Assembly (NCBI GenBank): GCA_003576975.1
Contig: QEVD01000004.1
Coordinates: 1 to 44,371, forward strand
DNA from: Candidatus Zhuqueibacterota bacterium
Lineage (GTDB): Bacteria > Zhuqueibacterota > Zhuqueibacteria > Zhuqueibacterales > Zhuqueibacteraceae
Length of the DNA stretch: 44,371 nt
Reading direction: 5' to 3'
Both the position numbers and the translations under genes were made by a program. Below, in pieces: positions 16,159 through 24,621 of this stretch. The notes under the pieces were generated by a model. The model searched no databases, had not been told where the DNA came from, and saw only the letters and a program-made list of their open reading frames with translations. Each line of letters opens with the position of its first letter. The stretch's first letter is position 1.

Positions 16159-16750
16159 TCTGTTTGAACGAGTTGGTTGAAAACGAGTAAAGAAATGTGT
16201 GATATGCGGAAGAAGGTTCGACTCGGAATTTGCAGAGTGATTTCAAGCGAGGCGGAGCTATCCCCACAAAGCTCACGAAAAGTTGGAAGGATTACAGCCA
16301 AAAAACAATTGAGCATTCCGACCTCACTTCCACCAAGTATTCTGAATTTGGTCGGGATGGCACAAGCGGGCAGCTTATAAAATGCAAAAGCAACCGGGCG
16401 CTTCTGTCTTCCCCAGAGAGGCTCATTTTTCGCGCAATTGCCTCTGCAGGGCAATATAATTCGATGAGAACAAATATCAAGAAAAAATTGAATTCTCTCA
16501 AAAAATTAATTGGAGTGACGATCAATCTGAAAGGCTCAGGAAGGAGACGGTATGGGTCCTTCTCCGCACACCGATACCCAAGCGGTGCACTCACATCGAA
16601 AGAGAATCTAAGGATCAACCGAGGAGACGGCCGTAAGGATCGAATCTGAAAACCAAAGATCGCTCGAGCAAGCCAACTGACTCACCACTACCCAAGCGCT
16701 ATTTTAGCGCTAAACCCTGTCCCCTCCTGTCCCAATTTGTCCCTACCACA
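16159..16750. other. Gene-poor stretch upstream of the CRISPR operon
   Basis: No supported gene on either strand and no repeat array. It must hold the promoter of the minus-strand operon, but I see no clear sigma70-like pair; the best candidate hexamers are badly spaced. Confidence 0.5.
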
Positions 16751-16781
16751 AAACAAAAAAGGGAATCTTTTGGATTCCCTT
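16751..16781 (-). terminator. Rho-independent terminator after the tRNA fragment
   Basis: On the minus strand, AAGGGAATC, a five-base loop, GATTCCCTT, then TTTTGTTTTG: a perfect nine-base stem followed by a U-rich tail. It lies 26 nt past the tRNA CCA end and is the normal place for a tRNA terminator. Confidence 0.8.
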
Positions 16782-16806
16782 GCTACACAAAATCAATGAT
16801 TTAGAT

Positions 16807-16858
16807 TGGTTGCGGGGAGAGGATTTGAACCTCCGACCTTTGGGTTATGAGACCGACG
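16807..16858 (-). tRNA. 3' fragment of a CAU-anticodon tRNA (tRNA-Met/fMet type), probable attachment site
   Basis: Reading the minus strand from 16858 gives the 3' side of the anticodon stem region with TCTCATAA (anticodon CAU), variable loop, the T-arm GGAGG-TTCAAAT-CCTCT type sequence, the acceptor strand CCCCGCA, discriminator A and an encoded CCA. The 5' part (acceptor 5' strand, D-arm, first half of the anticodon stem) is missing: past 16858 the sequence turns into unrelated DNA. A tRNA 3' half with its own terminator is the usual scar of integration at a tRNA 3' end. The geometry puts the inserted DNA on the right (above 16858) and the CRISPR operon on the chromosome side. An intact tRNA copy should exist further right, outside the window. 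Confidence 0.8.
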
Positions 16859-17163
16859 GTGATGCGCGTTTTTCAAGCGTAAGTCCTTGTTTTGGCGAAC
16901 ATCTCCGCAATGTTGGTGATAATTTAGCGTCGAATCCTTCCATAAAATAACTCTAATTTCAGGTATCGAGGCGAACCTCAAGCTCGAAAATCGTTTGCGT
17001 TTGTCACTGAATCGGATCTTAATTGACGATGCCCGACTCTTTCGCAGCCAGGTCATCCTGTTTTTAATTCAGAATACCCATTGCCCGAATTAAATTCACA
17101 TCGACACGCATCCATGATCATTTCTCAGAGGAATATCGTGCCCGTCCTTAACGAAAATCCCGC

Positions 17164-17192
17164 TTGACTCTTTGCTTGGCATTTCGCATAAT
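17164..17192 (+). promoter_or_regulatory. Sigma70-like promoter
   Basis: TTGACT at 17164-17169, a 17-base spacer and CATAAT at 17187-17192. It would drive the short reading frame at 17267, or read towards the IS4 element. Confidence 0.45.
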
Positions 17193-17266
17193 ACGTTTAC
17201 TATTTTGGGGGCGGCTGCTGCGCGCAACCTGCCCGGGATGCTTGGCAGAAGATGAGGAGTTTGGCT

Positions 17267-17587
17267 ATGCAATCTTCATCGTCGCATTTGGGTCGGATCA
17301 CTTCTCCGCGTTTGCATAGCCACGCTCTTCGCGAACTCAACCACCCTCCTACCTCCAAAGATCACTGTTTTTCTCCACCCCAAAATGCAATCTCAATGCT
17401 GCTGCATGAGGAAAGTCCATTTCGATTGGATTTATCCGTTCGTCGCTTACCTTGCAAGACGCAATTTCATCCTGTTTATGATATACTGTTTGCCCCCGGC
17501 CCCTTTGGCATATTTTTCACTTTGGGAATGAACACGAAGCATTTAAAGCAAAATAAGCTTACTCAACTTTCTGACTTCGTGATTTGA
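17267..17587 (+). CDS. Unrecognised short reading frame ending inside the IS4 inverted repeat
   Basis: ATG at 17267 has GAGGAG seven bases upstream and a promoter-like pair 75 bases before that, so expression signals look real. The 106-residue product (MQSSSSHLGRITSPRLHSHA onwards) matches nothing I recognise and has no clear domain or membrane segment. The last eight or nine codons lie within the IS4 end (IS begins at 17561), so the original C-terminus was probably lost when the element inserted. It could equally be untranslated leader sequence. Confidence 0.25.
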   Translation: MQSSSSHLGRITSPRLHSHALRELNHPPTSKDHCFSPPQNAISMLLHEESPFRLDLSVRRLPCKTQFHPVYDILFAPGPFGIFFTLGMNTKHLKQNKLTQLSDFVI

Positions 17588-19089
17588 GGCTGTAAAAACA
17601 GGCCTGTGGCGTCACTTATGAGTTCGTCAATTAATTGGTTTAGAAGTTTTTCACCAAGCTCCCAACGCTGCCTTAACCGTTCAATCACAAATACCACGAG
17701 GCGGTTAATCGCCTGGGCGAGGGTCAAGTCTTTGAGTTCTTGTATACATTCTCGAAAGATGCCGTCGAGCGTGCGTTCATCCACGGCTTGGCGTTGTTGA
17801 CATGCCAACACCAGATAACGCGTAAACACGAGCGTGGTATGCGCAATCAAGGCATCATAACTTTTCGCTTGAATCTCTTTCGCCAGGCGTAGATGCGATT
17901 TGATGACTTTGAAGAAAACTTCGATATCACAGCGCTTGCCATAAATGCGAATGATTTCTTCCTCGGAAAGCGTCAGATCGGTTGACAACAAGGCCACCCA
18001 ACCTTTCTGATTTCGGCCGCTGGCAAATACGATACGCACACGCATGCCACAGGCCAGACGGACGATCACGCTGGCTTTGACGATGGCCTTACCACGGCGT
18101 TTTTTGAGCACGGCATACAAATCGCCCAGCCGTAACGTGCGTCGGCGATAACGATACCGAATGCCGGGCATGTCTTTGAGCATACAGATCACATCGAAAT
18201 TCCGTCGCAGGCGCTTGATGGCGATGATCAAGCCGGGGAACGCGAACCAGCTGTCCATCAGAACATAACGCGCGGACAGTCCGGCAGCGAGCGCACGCTT
18301 GAGCATCAGCAGTACGTTTTCAGGCGCTGTTTTCAAGGCTTCCAAGCGTCTTTGGTAACCGCGACTGCGTTTTGAAATATTTTCGTTGATGGCGTTGATG
18401 CGCTTATCTTCCTTCGTGGCCGCCAGCAAGGCAAAGTCGGCAGGCACCAACGTATTGCCATCCGACCAAGCCAGGGTGAGCAAGCGAAAACCTTTGATGG
18501 ACTTTTCCAGCAGATGATCAAAGACCCAACTCAACAACTCGGTGCATTTGCTGCGCGCACGGGCATAGATCGAACTATCGATGATGAAAACCTTCTCACG
18601 TTGTTCGCTGGTGAGCGGTTGAAAGAAACGGTTGATCAGGGTGACAGAGAGCGTGAGCAAAAATCGGCGCCAATTGTAACGCGGGTTATTCAACAACGCA
18701 TAAATCGTGTCTTTGCACATGCCCGGCAAACCTGCTGCAATTAGATCGTGGTAAAAGGATTGCTGGGCAAAGGGCAGTTGCAGAATCTTGGCCAAAATAT
18801 CAAAGGGCGACGCACCGCGACGTTTCCGAATCTGACAGCATCTGAGCAACGACTTCACGCCGAAGGCTTTCAAAAAAGCGACCATCTTATTTTCGATTTG
18901 GATCGCATGAAAATTTTGCCCATTTTTCATCTTACAGGCCCTTTCTGGTTGCGTGTGGTTTGTTCAAAAAGTGTTTAATGGCATGAACAAATTTACGCAA
19001 ACCATGAGGGCCTTTTCAATTGCTATCGCCAAAAACTACAAGAAAATTCAATAAAATCGCGGTCTAAACGATAAGTCAGAAAGTTGAGT
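17561..19089. mobile_element. IS4-family insertion sequence with 17-bp terminal inverted repeats
   Basis: ACTCAACTTTCTGACTT at 17561-17577 is the exact inverse complement of 19073-19089. The 1529-bp segment between holds one transposase gene on the minus strand whose last codons and stop lie inside the left repeat. I cannot see a target-site duplication: the flanks (aataagctt on the left, ttggaaaaa on the right) do not match, so a rearrangement may have removed it. Confidence 0.85.
17563..18930 (-). CDS. IS4-family DDE transposase
   Basis: 455 residues, apparently full length. It has an N-terminal helical DNA-binding region, then the DDE core: IIDSSIYAR (first Asp), YVLMDSWFAFPGLI (second Asp) and IYGKRCDIEVFFKVIKSHLRL near 330-350, which is the IS4 Y-x2-R-x2-IE-x2-FK-x2-K block carrying the catalytic Glu. 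All three acidic positions are present and no frameshift is seen, so the element may be active. The ATG at 18930 follows a weak purine-rich stretch. The C-terminus (TKSES) is encoded by the terminal repeat. Confidence 0.9.
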   Translation of the reverse strand: MKNGQNFHAIQIENKMVAFLKAFGVKSLLRCCQIRKRRGASPFDILAKILQLPFAQQSFYHDLIAAGLPGMCKDTIYALLNNPRYNWRRFLLTLSVTLINRFFQPLTSEQREKVFIIDSSIYARARSKCTELLSWVFDHLLEKSIKGFRLLTLAWSDGNTLVPADFALLAATKEDKRINAINENISKRSRGYQRRLEALKTAPENVLLMLKRALAAGLSARYVLMDSWFAFPGLIIAIKRLRRNFDVICMLKDMPGIRYRYRRRTLRLGDLYAVLKKRRGKAIVKASVIVRLACGMRVRIVFASGRNQKGWVALLSTDLTLSEEEIIRIYGKRCDIEVFFKVIKSHLRLAKEIQAKSYDALIAHTTLVFTRYLVLACQQRQAVDERTLDGIFRECIQELKDLTLAQAINRLVVFVIERLRQRWELGEKLLNQLIDELISDATGLFLQPQITKSES

Positions 19090-19284
19090 TTGGAAAAAGT
19101 CAAAGATGAACTAACCGAGGAATCAAAACCGGACAAAGGTAGAATTAGGAAATGGCTTGAAAAAGCAAAAACTTGCTTTGAGAACCTTAAACTTGTTAAC
19201 GAAGTGTACGGGAAGGCCAAAGAGGTTTATGATGCATTCAATCTATCAGATTTAATATCGAATATCCCATCTATGCCAACATAA
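19090..19284 (+). pseudogene. C-terminal remnant of an unknown gene cut by the IS4 element
   Basis: The frame leaves the IS4 right end and continues as LEKVKDELTEESKPDKGRIR, KWLEKAKTCFENLKLVNEVY and AKEVYDAFNLSDLI to a stop at 19284. Charged, helical and without a start codon of its own (the only possible start is a TTG inside the IS end), it looks like the tail of a longer helical protein. The N-terminal part is not found left of the element. I do not recognise the family. Confidence 0.45.
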
Positions 19285-20666
19285 AGTTTGTGGCGAAGGA
19301 TAAACGGTGGCGCTAAGCGGGTCGGGGCGGGCTTCTCTCCCGCCCCTCCCACACCACCGGACATGCGGGTCCGCATCCGGCGATTCATTGCGGGTAGTGA
19401 TACGCGCACCAGAGTTCTTTGATGGAAAGCAATCCTTGACGAGCGAGCCAGGCATTATTCACCCCGTAGGATAGATCACATATAGGGCTTTCATACAAAT
19501 AGTGCGTTTATCCAACGGGGTAAATCCCAAGTTGTGTCGCATACGTGCGCGAGAGTTTCCACCAGCCTTTACTGCTCATGCCGAGGGAAATCGCCATGTC
19601 TTGCGGCACGCCGAGTTTGAGTAGCTGACTGATGCGCGTGCGCGGTTTGGGCCATTGTTTGATATAGCACATCCGCACACGACGACGCAGCCACTCGTCC
19701 AACTCTGGCACGGGACGATAATACTCTGACAGCGCATAGTAACCCATCCAGCCACGGAGGTAACGTGACAGCTCTTCCATTCGCCGGCGCATCGAGATGC
19801 CCCAACTGCGTCTCGTCAAGGTTTTGACATTCTGCTTGAAGTCCGCAAGCGATCGATCTGACCAGATGATGCGCTTGTCCTTGAACGTGAAGCCAAGGTA
19901 TTCGCAGTCATCTGCGTTAACGATCTTGCTCTTCTCCTGGTTGACTGCCAGTTTGAGCTTGTCTTGCAGGTAGCGCGTCACGCTCGCCATCACACGATGA
20001 GCCGCGCGCTCGCTTCTGACCAGTATAACAAAGTCATCTGCATAACGCACAAAGCGGTGGCCACGCTTTTCAAATTCTTTGTCAAAATCATCCAAGACGA
20101 TGTTCGCTAGCAATGGTGACAGCGGCCCGCCTTGCGGAACGCCTTCACGCGTTGCCTGGAGTTCGCCATCGACCATGACACCCGCACGCAGGTAACGGCC
20201 GATCAATCGCAGCACGCGCTTGTCTTTGACTTTGCGGGCGACGCGGGCCATCAGAATGTCGTGAACGACGCGGTCGAAGAATTTCGACAGGTCAACATCG
20301 ACGACCACTTTGTAGCCCTGCTTGATTAACGCTCGCACGGTCTTGACCGCGTCATGCGCCGAGCGATTCGGGCGGAAGCCAAAGCTCCATTCCGAAAAGG
20401 TCGGGTCGAAGATTGGTTGCAGCACCTGCAGGACGGCTTGTTGGATCAGGCGGTCGAGTACCGTCGGGATACCGAGCGGTCGTTTGCCGCCACTGCGCTT
20501 GGGAATCTCAACGCGTTTGACAGGAAGCGGCTGATAGGTGCCATCAAGCAGTGCTTGTTTGACACGCGGCCAGTGTTCGCGAATGTAGGCCGGAAAGTCG
20601 TCAATGGTGATGCCATCAACGCCCGCGGCGCCTTGATTCGCGCGCACTTGCTTCCAGGCGCGATTA

Positions 20667-21674
20667 CAGAGTTGTGCACTTGCATGTTCATGAAAATTAG
20701 TTGTAAATTCATGGGTATGAAAGCATACCCACTTGAACTCCGGCGTCGAATCGTGAACGCGGTTGATCTGCAGGAATGAACGATTGCGCAGATTGCCGAC
20801 ATGTTTAGCGTCACTGAGCGTTACGTTTACAAATTGCTCGCCCAACGCAACGAAACCGGTGATGTAGTACCACGTCCTCATGGCGGAGGCGCGTCGGCGA
20901 AATTGGATGAATCACACATATTGAAATTGAAGGAACTGATCACCGCTCAACCCGACGCCACTCTAGCGGAACTCTGCGAGAAGCTCAATCAACGCCGTCG
21001 GCAGAAAGTAAGCATCAGCACGGTCTGCCGGAGCTTGCAGAAGATCGACCTCACGCGAAAAAAAAGTCCCGTCGCTCACGCGAAGCGAGCCCGTCAGAGC
21101 GCGCGGCCTTCGCAAAAAACAGTTGAGCCTGCCCACTGCGCGGCTCTGGTTTATTGACGAATTTGGCGTGCATTTGGGTATGACTCGCGATTACGCGCGC
21201 GCTCCCCGCGGTAAACGCGCAGAAGCGGTGGAACGATTTGAGACGGGTGCCAATATTTCGGTCATCTGCGCTCTCACCTTGGAGGGCGTGCAAGCACCGA
21301 TGATGATTGAAGGCGCCATTGACACGAGCGTGCTAGAACAGTATGTCGAGCATTTTCTCGCGCCTTTGTTGCGCCCGGACGACATTGTCTTGTGGGACAA
21401 CGTCGCAATTCACAAAAACGCAAATGTCATCGCACGGATTCAAGCGACAGGTGCACAACTTGAGCCGCTCCCAGCCTATTCGCCAGACTTTGATCCAATT
21501 GAAGAATGTATTTCAAAGGTCAAAGTTTTTCTGCGTAAAATCAAAGCCGATACTATGATTACTTTGCGACGCGCTTTGAAACAGGCCTTTGCTCAAGTCA
21601 CGAAGCAAGACATTCGCGGTTGGTTTCAACATAGCGGTTATATTATAACATAAACACTCAATTGCAAAACGCTG
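20667..21674 (+). mobile_element. IS630-family element inserted in the intron RT gene
   Basis: Boundaries are directly readable. The left end CAGAGTTGTGCACTTGCATG and the inverse complement of the right end, CAGCGTTTTGCAATTGAGTG, match at most positions, and TA flanks both sides (20665-20666 and 21675-21676), the expected IS630/Tc1 target duplication. Length is 1008 bp. Precise removal restores the RT reading frame as NL-NRAW. Confidence 0.88.
20711..21653 (+). pseudogene. IS630-family transposase with an in-frame TGA and a frame change
   Basis: The expected N-terminus MKAYPLELRRRIVNAVDLQE (ATG 20717) is followed by an in-frame TGA at 20777-20779, then TIAQIADMFSVTERYVYKLL in the same frame, a helix-turn-helix. 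The first frame ends at 21157. The catalytic part continues in another frame from about 21120, at a run of six A: LWFIDEFGVHLG (Asp), VLWDNVAIHKN (Asp), YSPDFDPIEECISKVK (Glu). The DDE triad is complete. IS630 transposases are often made by programmed frameshifting at an A run, but moving between the two frames here needs +1, and the nonsense codon is a separate lesion. The element is probably not autonomous. Confidence 0.8.
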
Positions 21675-22410
21675 TAAGATTCGCTTCACTCAGGATTTGT
21701 TCCAGCATCGAATTGCTCCTGTACACTCAAGGTTCGCAGTCGCCAACGCGCCGCTTAACGACGTCGTCCCGGTCGGGAGTCATGGTCATGATGAGCGAGC
21801 GTGGCGGTGTTACTGCTTGACCACAATGTTCGGCCCTTCACCGTGTCTTGGGCATTACCCCAAGCGTTTGGCTACTATGGCCTCTGCTGACTTCTGCTCA
21901 ATCACCGGGCGTATTTCTACACCCGGCGCTGTGCTGAACAGGATGTCCTGCTGTACTCGATTTGTGTCTTTCTTCCGCGGAGTGCGGAAGAACTCATGCT
22001 TTGCTCGGCAGCAGGAGAGAAAGCATGCCGGGGCTTGTTCTCGGCCAGTGGCCCGGCTGGCAATTTTGACAACCGTGTCCAGTACCGCGTGTTGGGCAGA
22101 TCTCCCCAGATAAGGGACATGAACTTTCGCGACACAACCGCGCCATTTACCGTGCCCAACTTAGATCACAGGGCTTCGTTATCATGTGCTAACTCGCCCG
22201 CAGGCTCAGCCTTCTATGGCATTTCTGTTCGTCGGCTCGTCGCTTTGCGGCCGGCTTCCTTGCTTCGGCAAGCTCAGCAACCATCGGACATCGCCTCACG
22301 GCTCTGCCCTTGCCTTTCGCTAGTAGTTCGCGTTATGCTTCACAGCATTACGGTGATCTTCCTACAAGGGACTTGCACCCTATGAGTTCATACCCATGCT
22401 GGGCGTACAC

Positions 22411-22751
22411 AAGCGCGTGTTGCGGACGCTGGCGCGCGAGTTGTCCTTCAAATCGTGCAAGTTTCAAACGTTTTTTGGATTCGGCTGTGGATCTCGCCGA
22501 GCGCGCCGCGCCGCAAACGCGCATCGTTGATCGTTTTGTATTGAGGAGAATATGGAAATATTTATCTGAAAAAACGGAGACATTGATATGTTTTTAAACA
22601 TAAAATTTAGGAGAGATTTATGGAAAATTGTAAAATAGCATTTTCAATAAACGGGAAAACACTCACTATTGAAAGTTGACAAGAACCATAAAAATTGTTA
22701 TCGACGAAAACAGTTTTGTACATTTATTGTATTAAGTTGGAGGGCTGGGCT
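22411..22751. other. Exon flank of the intron and leader of the DUF4832 genes
   Basis: No supported gene. The first part (22411-22545) is the intron's upstream flank and seems to be a remnant of coding sequence, but no frame is convincing. A 19-codon frame with a good ribosome site (GGAGAG, ATG 22620, stop 22679) may be a relic or a leader peptide. The rest is AT-rich and probably holds the promoter of the next genes. Confidence 0.4.
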
Positions 22752-24569
22752 TTGAAAAAAGTATTCAGAGTGAATGAAATAATGTTCATCGTTGGCCTGG
22801 TGTTGACAGGCTCGTTGTGTGTTGCATGTGCGGGGAAGGCTCCCGGAAACAACACTGTATTGGATGGTATGGATGGTGCGGATGACAGAGATGTTGCCCC
22901 GCTGGTGTTACAGGCGCTTGACTATACGGAGAATCCTGTTGATATACCAAATCCGGACAGGGGCTTTTACAGACCCAAAGAATATGTGGTTCCGGTCGAC
23001 AGCGGAACTCCGGTTTTACCTGACTTGGGAGCCGTTATTAGTGGTACCACGGTCTTTGTCAACGCCCGCATCGTTTATATGTCATTTGACCTCAGGAACT
23101 TTTCGTCGAATGCCCCTCTCACCGGAATGCCCATCGGGCCCTGGAGTGCTGATGGTGCTCTTCCGCCGGATTATGGAACAACTCAACCTTTAACACCCGC
23201 TGCGCTTGATTATGTAAGGGCAGCGCTTCAAAGAGTAAAAGAAAGCGAAGCCGTTGCCATTGTGAAATTTAGTTATGACGGACGGGGCTTTACTTATAAT
23301 AATCGTGGAGGATATAACCAGTTCATTCATGATTGCGAACCAGGGGCGCCACAAGGTCGGGTTTGGTATGAAACAGGTGTTCCACAAGAATCTGATTTGT
23401 GTGGCATCCCCGGTCATGAGGACAAAAACTGGGTGGAATATCATCTTTGGCAGCTTGGAAATGTTTTCAGCGAATTTGAAGAGACCATAATGGCTGTCAA
23501 AGGGGGTATCTTTGGCCCATGGGGCGAAATGCACTCGTCATCATATGCCAGAACAGCGGAAGGTTACCACTGGCTTTTGAAAGCGTTGCTGGGCTATGTT
23601 CCCGCTTCGCGTTCCATTTTAGTACATGCGGGCGGAGTCATGGCGTGGCATAACGTTGAGTATGGTACCGAGTATAGCTTTACTCATTTGATGCCGGCCC
23701 CGGCACGCGGAACACCGGCGCAGCGTTTCGGTATGTTCAACGATAGCTATTCGGCGGGTTCGAGAGGCAGCTCATATGATGACAATGGCTCGCTTTCCGA
23801 GGGGTATAGATTAATTGGAGGCGATTTTGATCGTAACGCTGCTTTAACCTGGATGAGAAATCAAAATAACTTCTACGGCGGTGAAACAGTTGGGCCCGGG
23901 TCTGGCGATAATATCTACCCCAGATTTCCGAACGTTCTCTATGAAGCCGCTTATGCTCAAACAACTCATTTGAATACAAGTTATAGCTCACGCACTTACA
24001 AACTTTGGGGCGATTTTGTCTATAATAAAGAAAATGTCACCGCACCGTTTACCTCTCCACACGATGGAGTGACTCGAACGGCAATCTTTGATCCGGTATA
24101 CAACGGCAGAAACGGAATGGAATATGTCCGCGATAGATTGGGCTACCGGTTGGTGCTGCGCGAGGCTAATGCAAGTGAATGGGTAAAGCAGAATGGTACC
24201 CTGAAGTTCGAAGGGAAGATCCAAAACGTCGGTTTTGGTACTGTAGTCAACAAGAAAAATGTGTCGATAATTCTGAAACCTAAGGAAGGTCATAACACCC
24301 ACACGGCACTTACGAACCTTGACGCAAGGAACTGGCGGCCCGATCTGGACAGCAGGCCGGACAATACCGCTGCATGGCGTGATTTGAACTTCTCGGTAAA
24401 AATGTCCGCATTTGGCAGCGTTCCTGCCGGGGAGTATGATATTTACCTGAAGATCAATGATCCCAAAGAACAAAGCGCTAACAAGCGCTGTATTCGGTTT
24501 GCGAATTATAATATCTGGAATACATCCCTTGGCGCAAATTTGATTGGTTCGACCAAAGTCACCCCCTGA
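22752..24569 (+). CDS. DUF4874/DUF4832 secreted (lipoprotein-like) protein, paralogue 1
   Basis: 605 residues from TTG at 22752, chosen because GGAGGG lies seven bases upstream and because the protein then opens like its neighbour (KKVFRVNEIMFIVGLVLTGS). A signal segment ends at CVACAG, a lipobox-like cysteine with an atypical -3 residue. Then come TENPVDIPNPDRGFYRPKE (the DUF4874 NP-x-RGF start), KFSYDGRGFTYN, GIFGPWGEMHSS and GYHWLLKALLGYVPA, and a C-terminal beta domain with RLGYRLVLREANASEWVKQN and LKFEGKIQNVGFGTV. DUF4874/DUF4832 proteins are extracellular TIM-barrel-like proteins thought to act on glycans; substrate unknown. Closely related to the next gene, 52 nt downstream. Confidence 0.8.
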   Translation: MKKVFRVNEIMFIVGLVLTGSLCVACAGKAPGNNTVLDGMDGADDRDVAPLVLQALDYTENPVDIPNPDRGFYRPKEYVVPVDSGTPVLPDLGAVISGTTVFVNARIVYMSFDLRNFSSNAPLTGMPIGPWSADGALPPDYGTTQPLTPAALDYVRAALQRVKESEAVAIVKFSYDGRGFTYNNRGGYNQFIHDCEPGAPQGRVWYETGVPQESDLCGIPGHEDKNWVEYHLWQLGNVFSEFEETIMAVKGGIFGPWGEMHSSSYARTAEGYHWLLKALLGYVPASRSILVHAGGVMAWHNVEYGTEYSFTHLMPAPARGTPAQRFGMFNDSYSAGSRGSSYDDNGSLSEGYRLIGGDFDRNAALTWMRNQNNFYGGETVGPGSGDNIYPRFPNVLYEAAYAQTTHLNTSYSSRTYKLWGDFVYNKENVTAPFTSPHDGVTRTAIFDPVYNGRNGMEYVRDRLGYRLVLREANASEWVKQNGTLKFEGKIQNVGFGTVVNKKNVSIILKPKEGHNTHTALTNLDARNWRPDLDSRPDNTAAWRDLNFSVKMSAFGSVPAGEYDIYLKINDPKEQSANKRCIRFANYNIWNTSLGANLIGSTKVTP

Positions 24570-24621
24570 TTTACATCGGCGAAGGTATACATTCATGAGA
24601 TTGGGTTGGAGGTTTGGGCTT

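Larger units (their letters stand above)
19508..21708 (-). pseudogene. ltrA: Group II intron reverse transcriptase/maturase, interrupted by IS630
   Basis: The gene starts with ATG at 21708 (GGAG upstream): MLEQILSEANL. It is then interrupted by IS630 (20667-21674) and resumes as NRAWKQVRANQGAAGVDGIT. Removing the element and one TA copy joins the two in frame to a protein of about 396 residues. RT motifs are VEIPKRSGGKRPLGIPTVLD, SFGFRPNRSAHDAV, VVVDVDLSKFFDRV (catalytic Asp), GVPQGGPLSPLLANIVLDDF and FVRYADDFVI (YADD). The thumb/maturase region LSRYLRGWMGYYALSEYY follows, with no HNH endonuclease. The uninterrupted copy would make a splicing and retrohoming RT; the current copy is broken. 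Confidence 0.88.
19312..22410 (-). mobile_element. Group II intron (split by an IS630 insertion)
   Basis: On the minus strand the intron begins at 22410 with GTGTACGCCCAGCATGGG, followed by GGGTGCAAGTCCC, a typical bacterial group II domain I start. The intron-encoded reverse transcriptase follows from 21708. After its stop at 19508, GCCGGATGCGGACCCGCATG and TCCGGTGGTGTGGGAGGGG form a domain V/VI-like end, with the GGGGCGGG-loop-CCCGCCCC hairpin as domain VI. The 3' boundary near 19312 is set by comparison with the second intron end at 35064 and is uncertain by a few bases. The element was probably active until the IS630 insertion. Confidence 0.8.

Noticed and set aside
16807-16858. Intact tRNA gene
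   Set aside because: The acceptor 5' strand, the D-arm and half of the anticodon stem are missing, so it cannot fold as a tRNA.
16159-17560. CRISPR array upstream of the operon
   Set aside because: No repeated units of 25-40 bases at regular spacing could be found here or elsewhere in the window; an array may lie left of position 1, past cas6.
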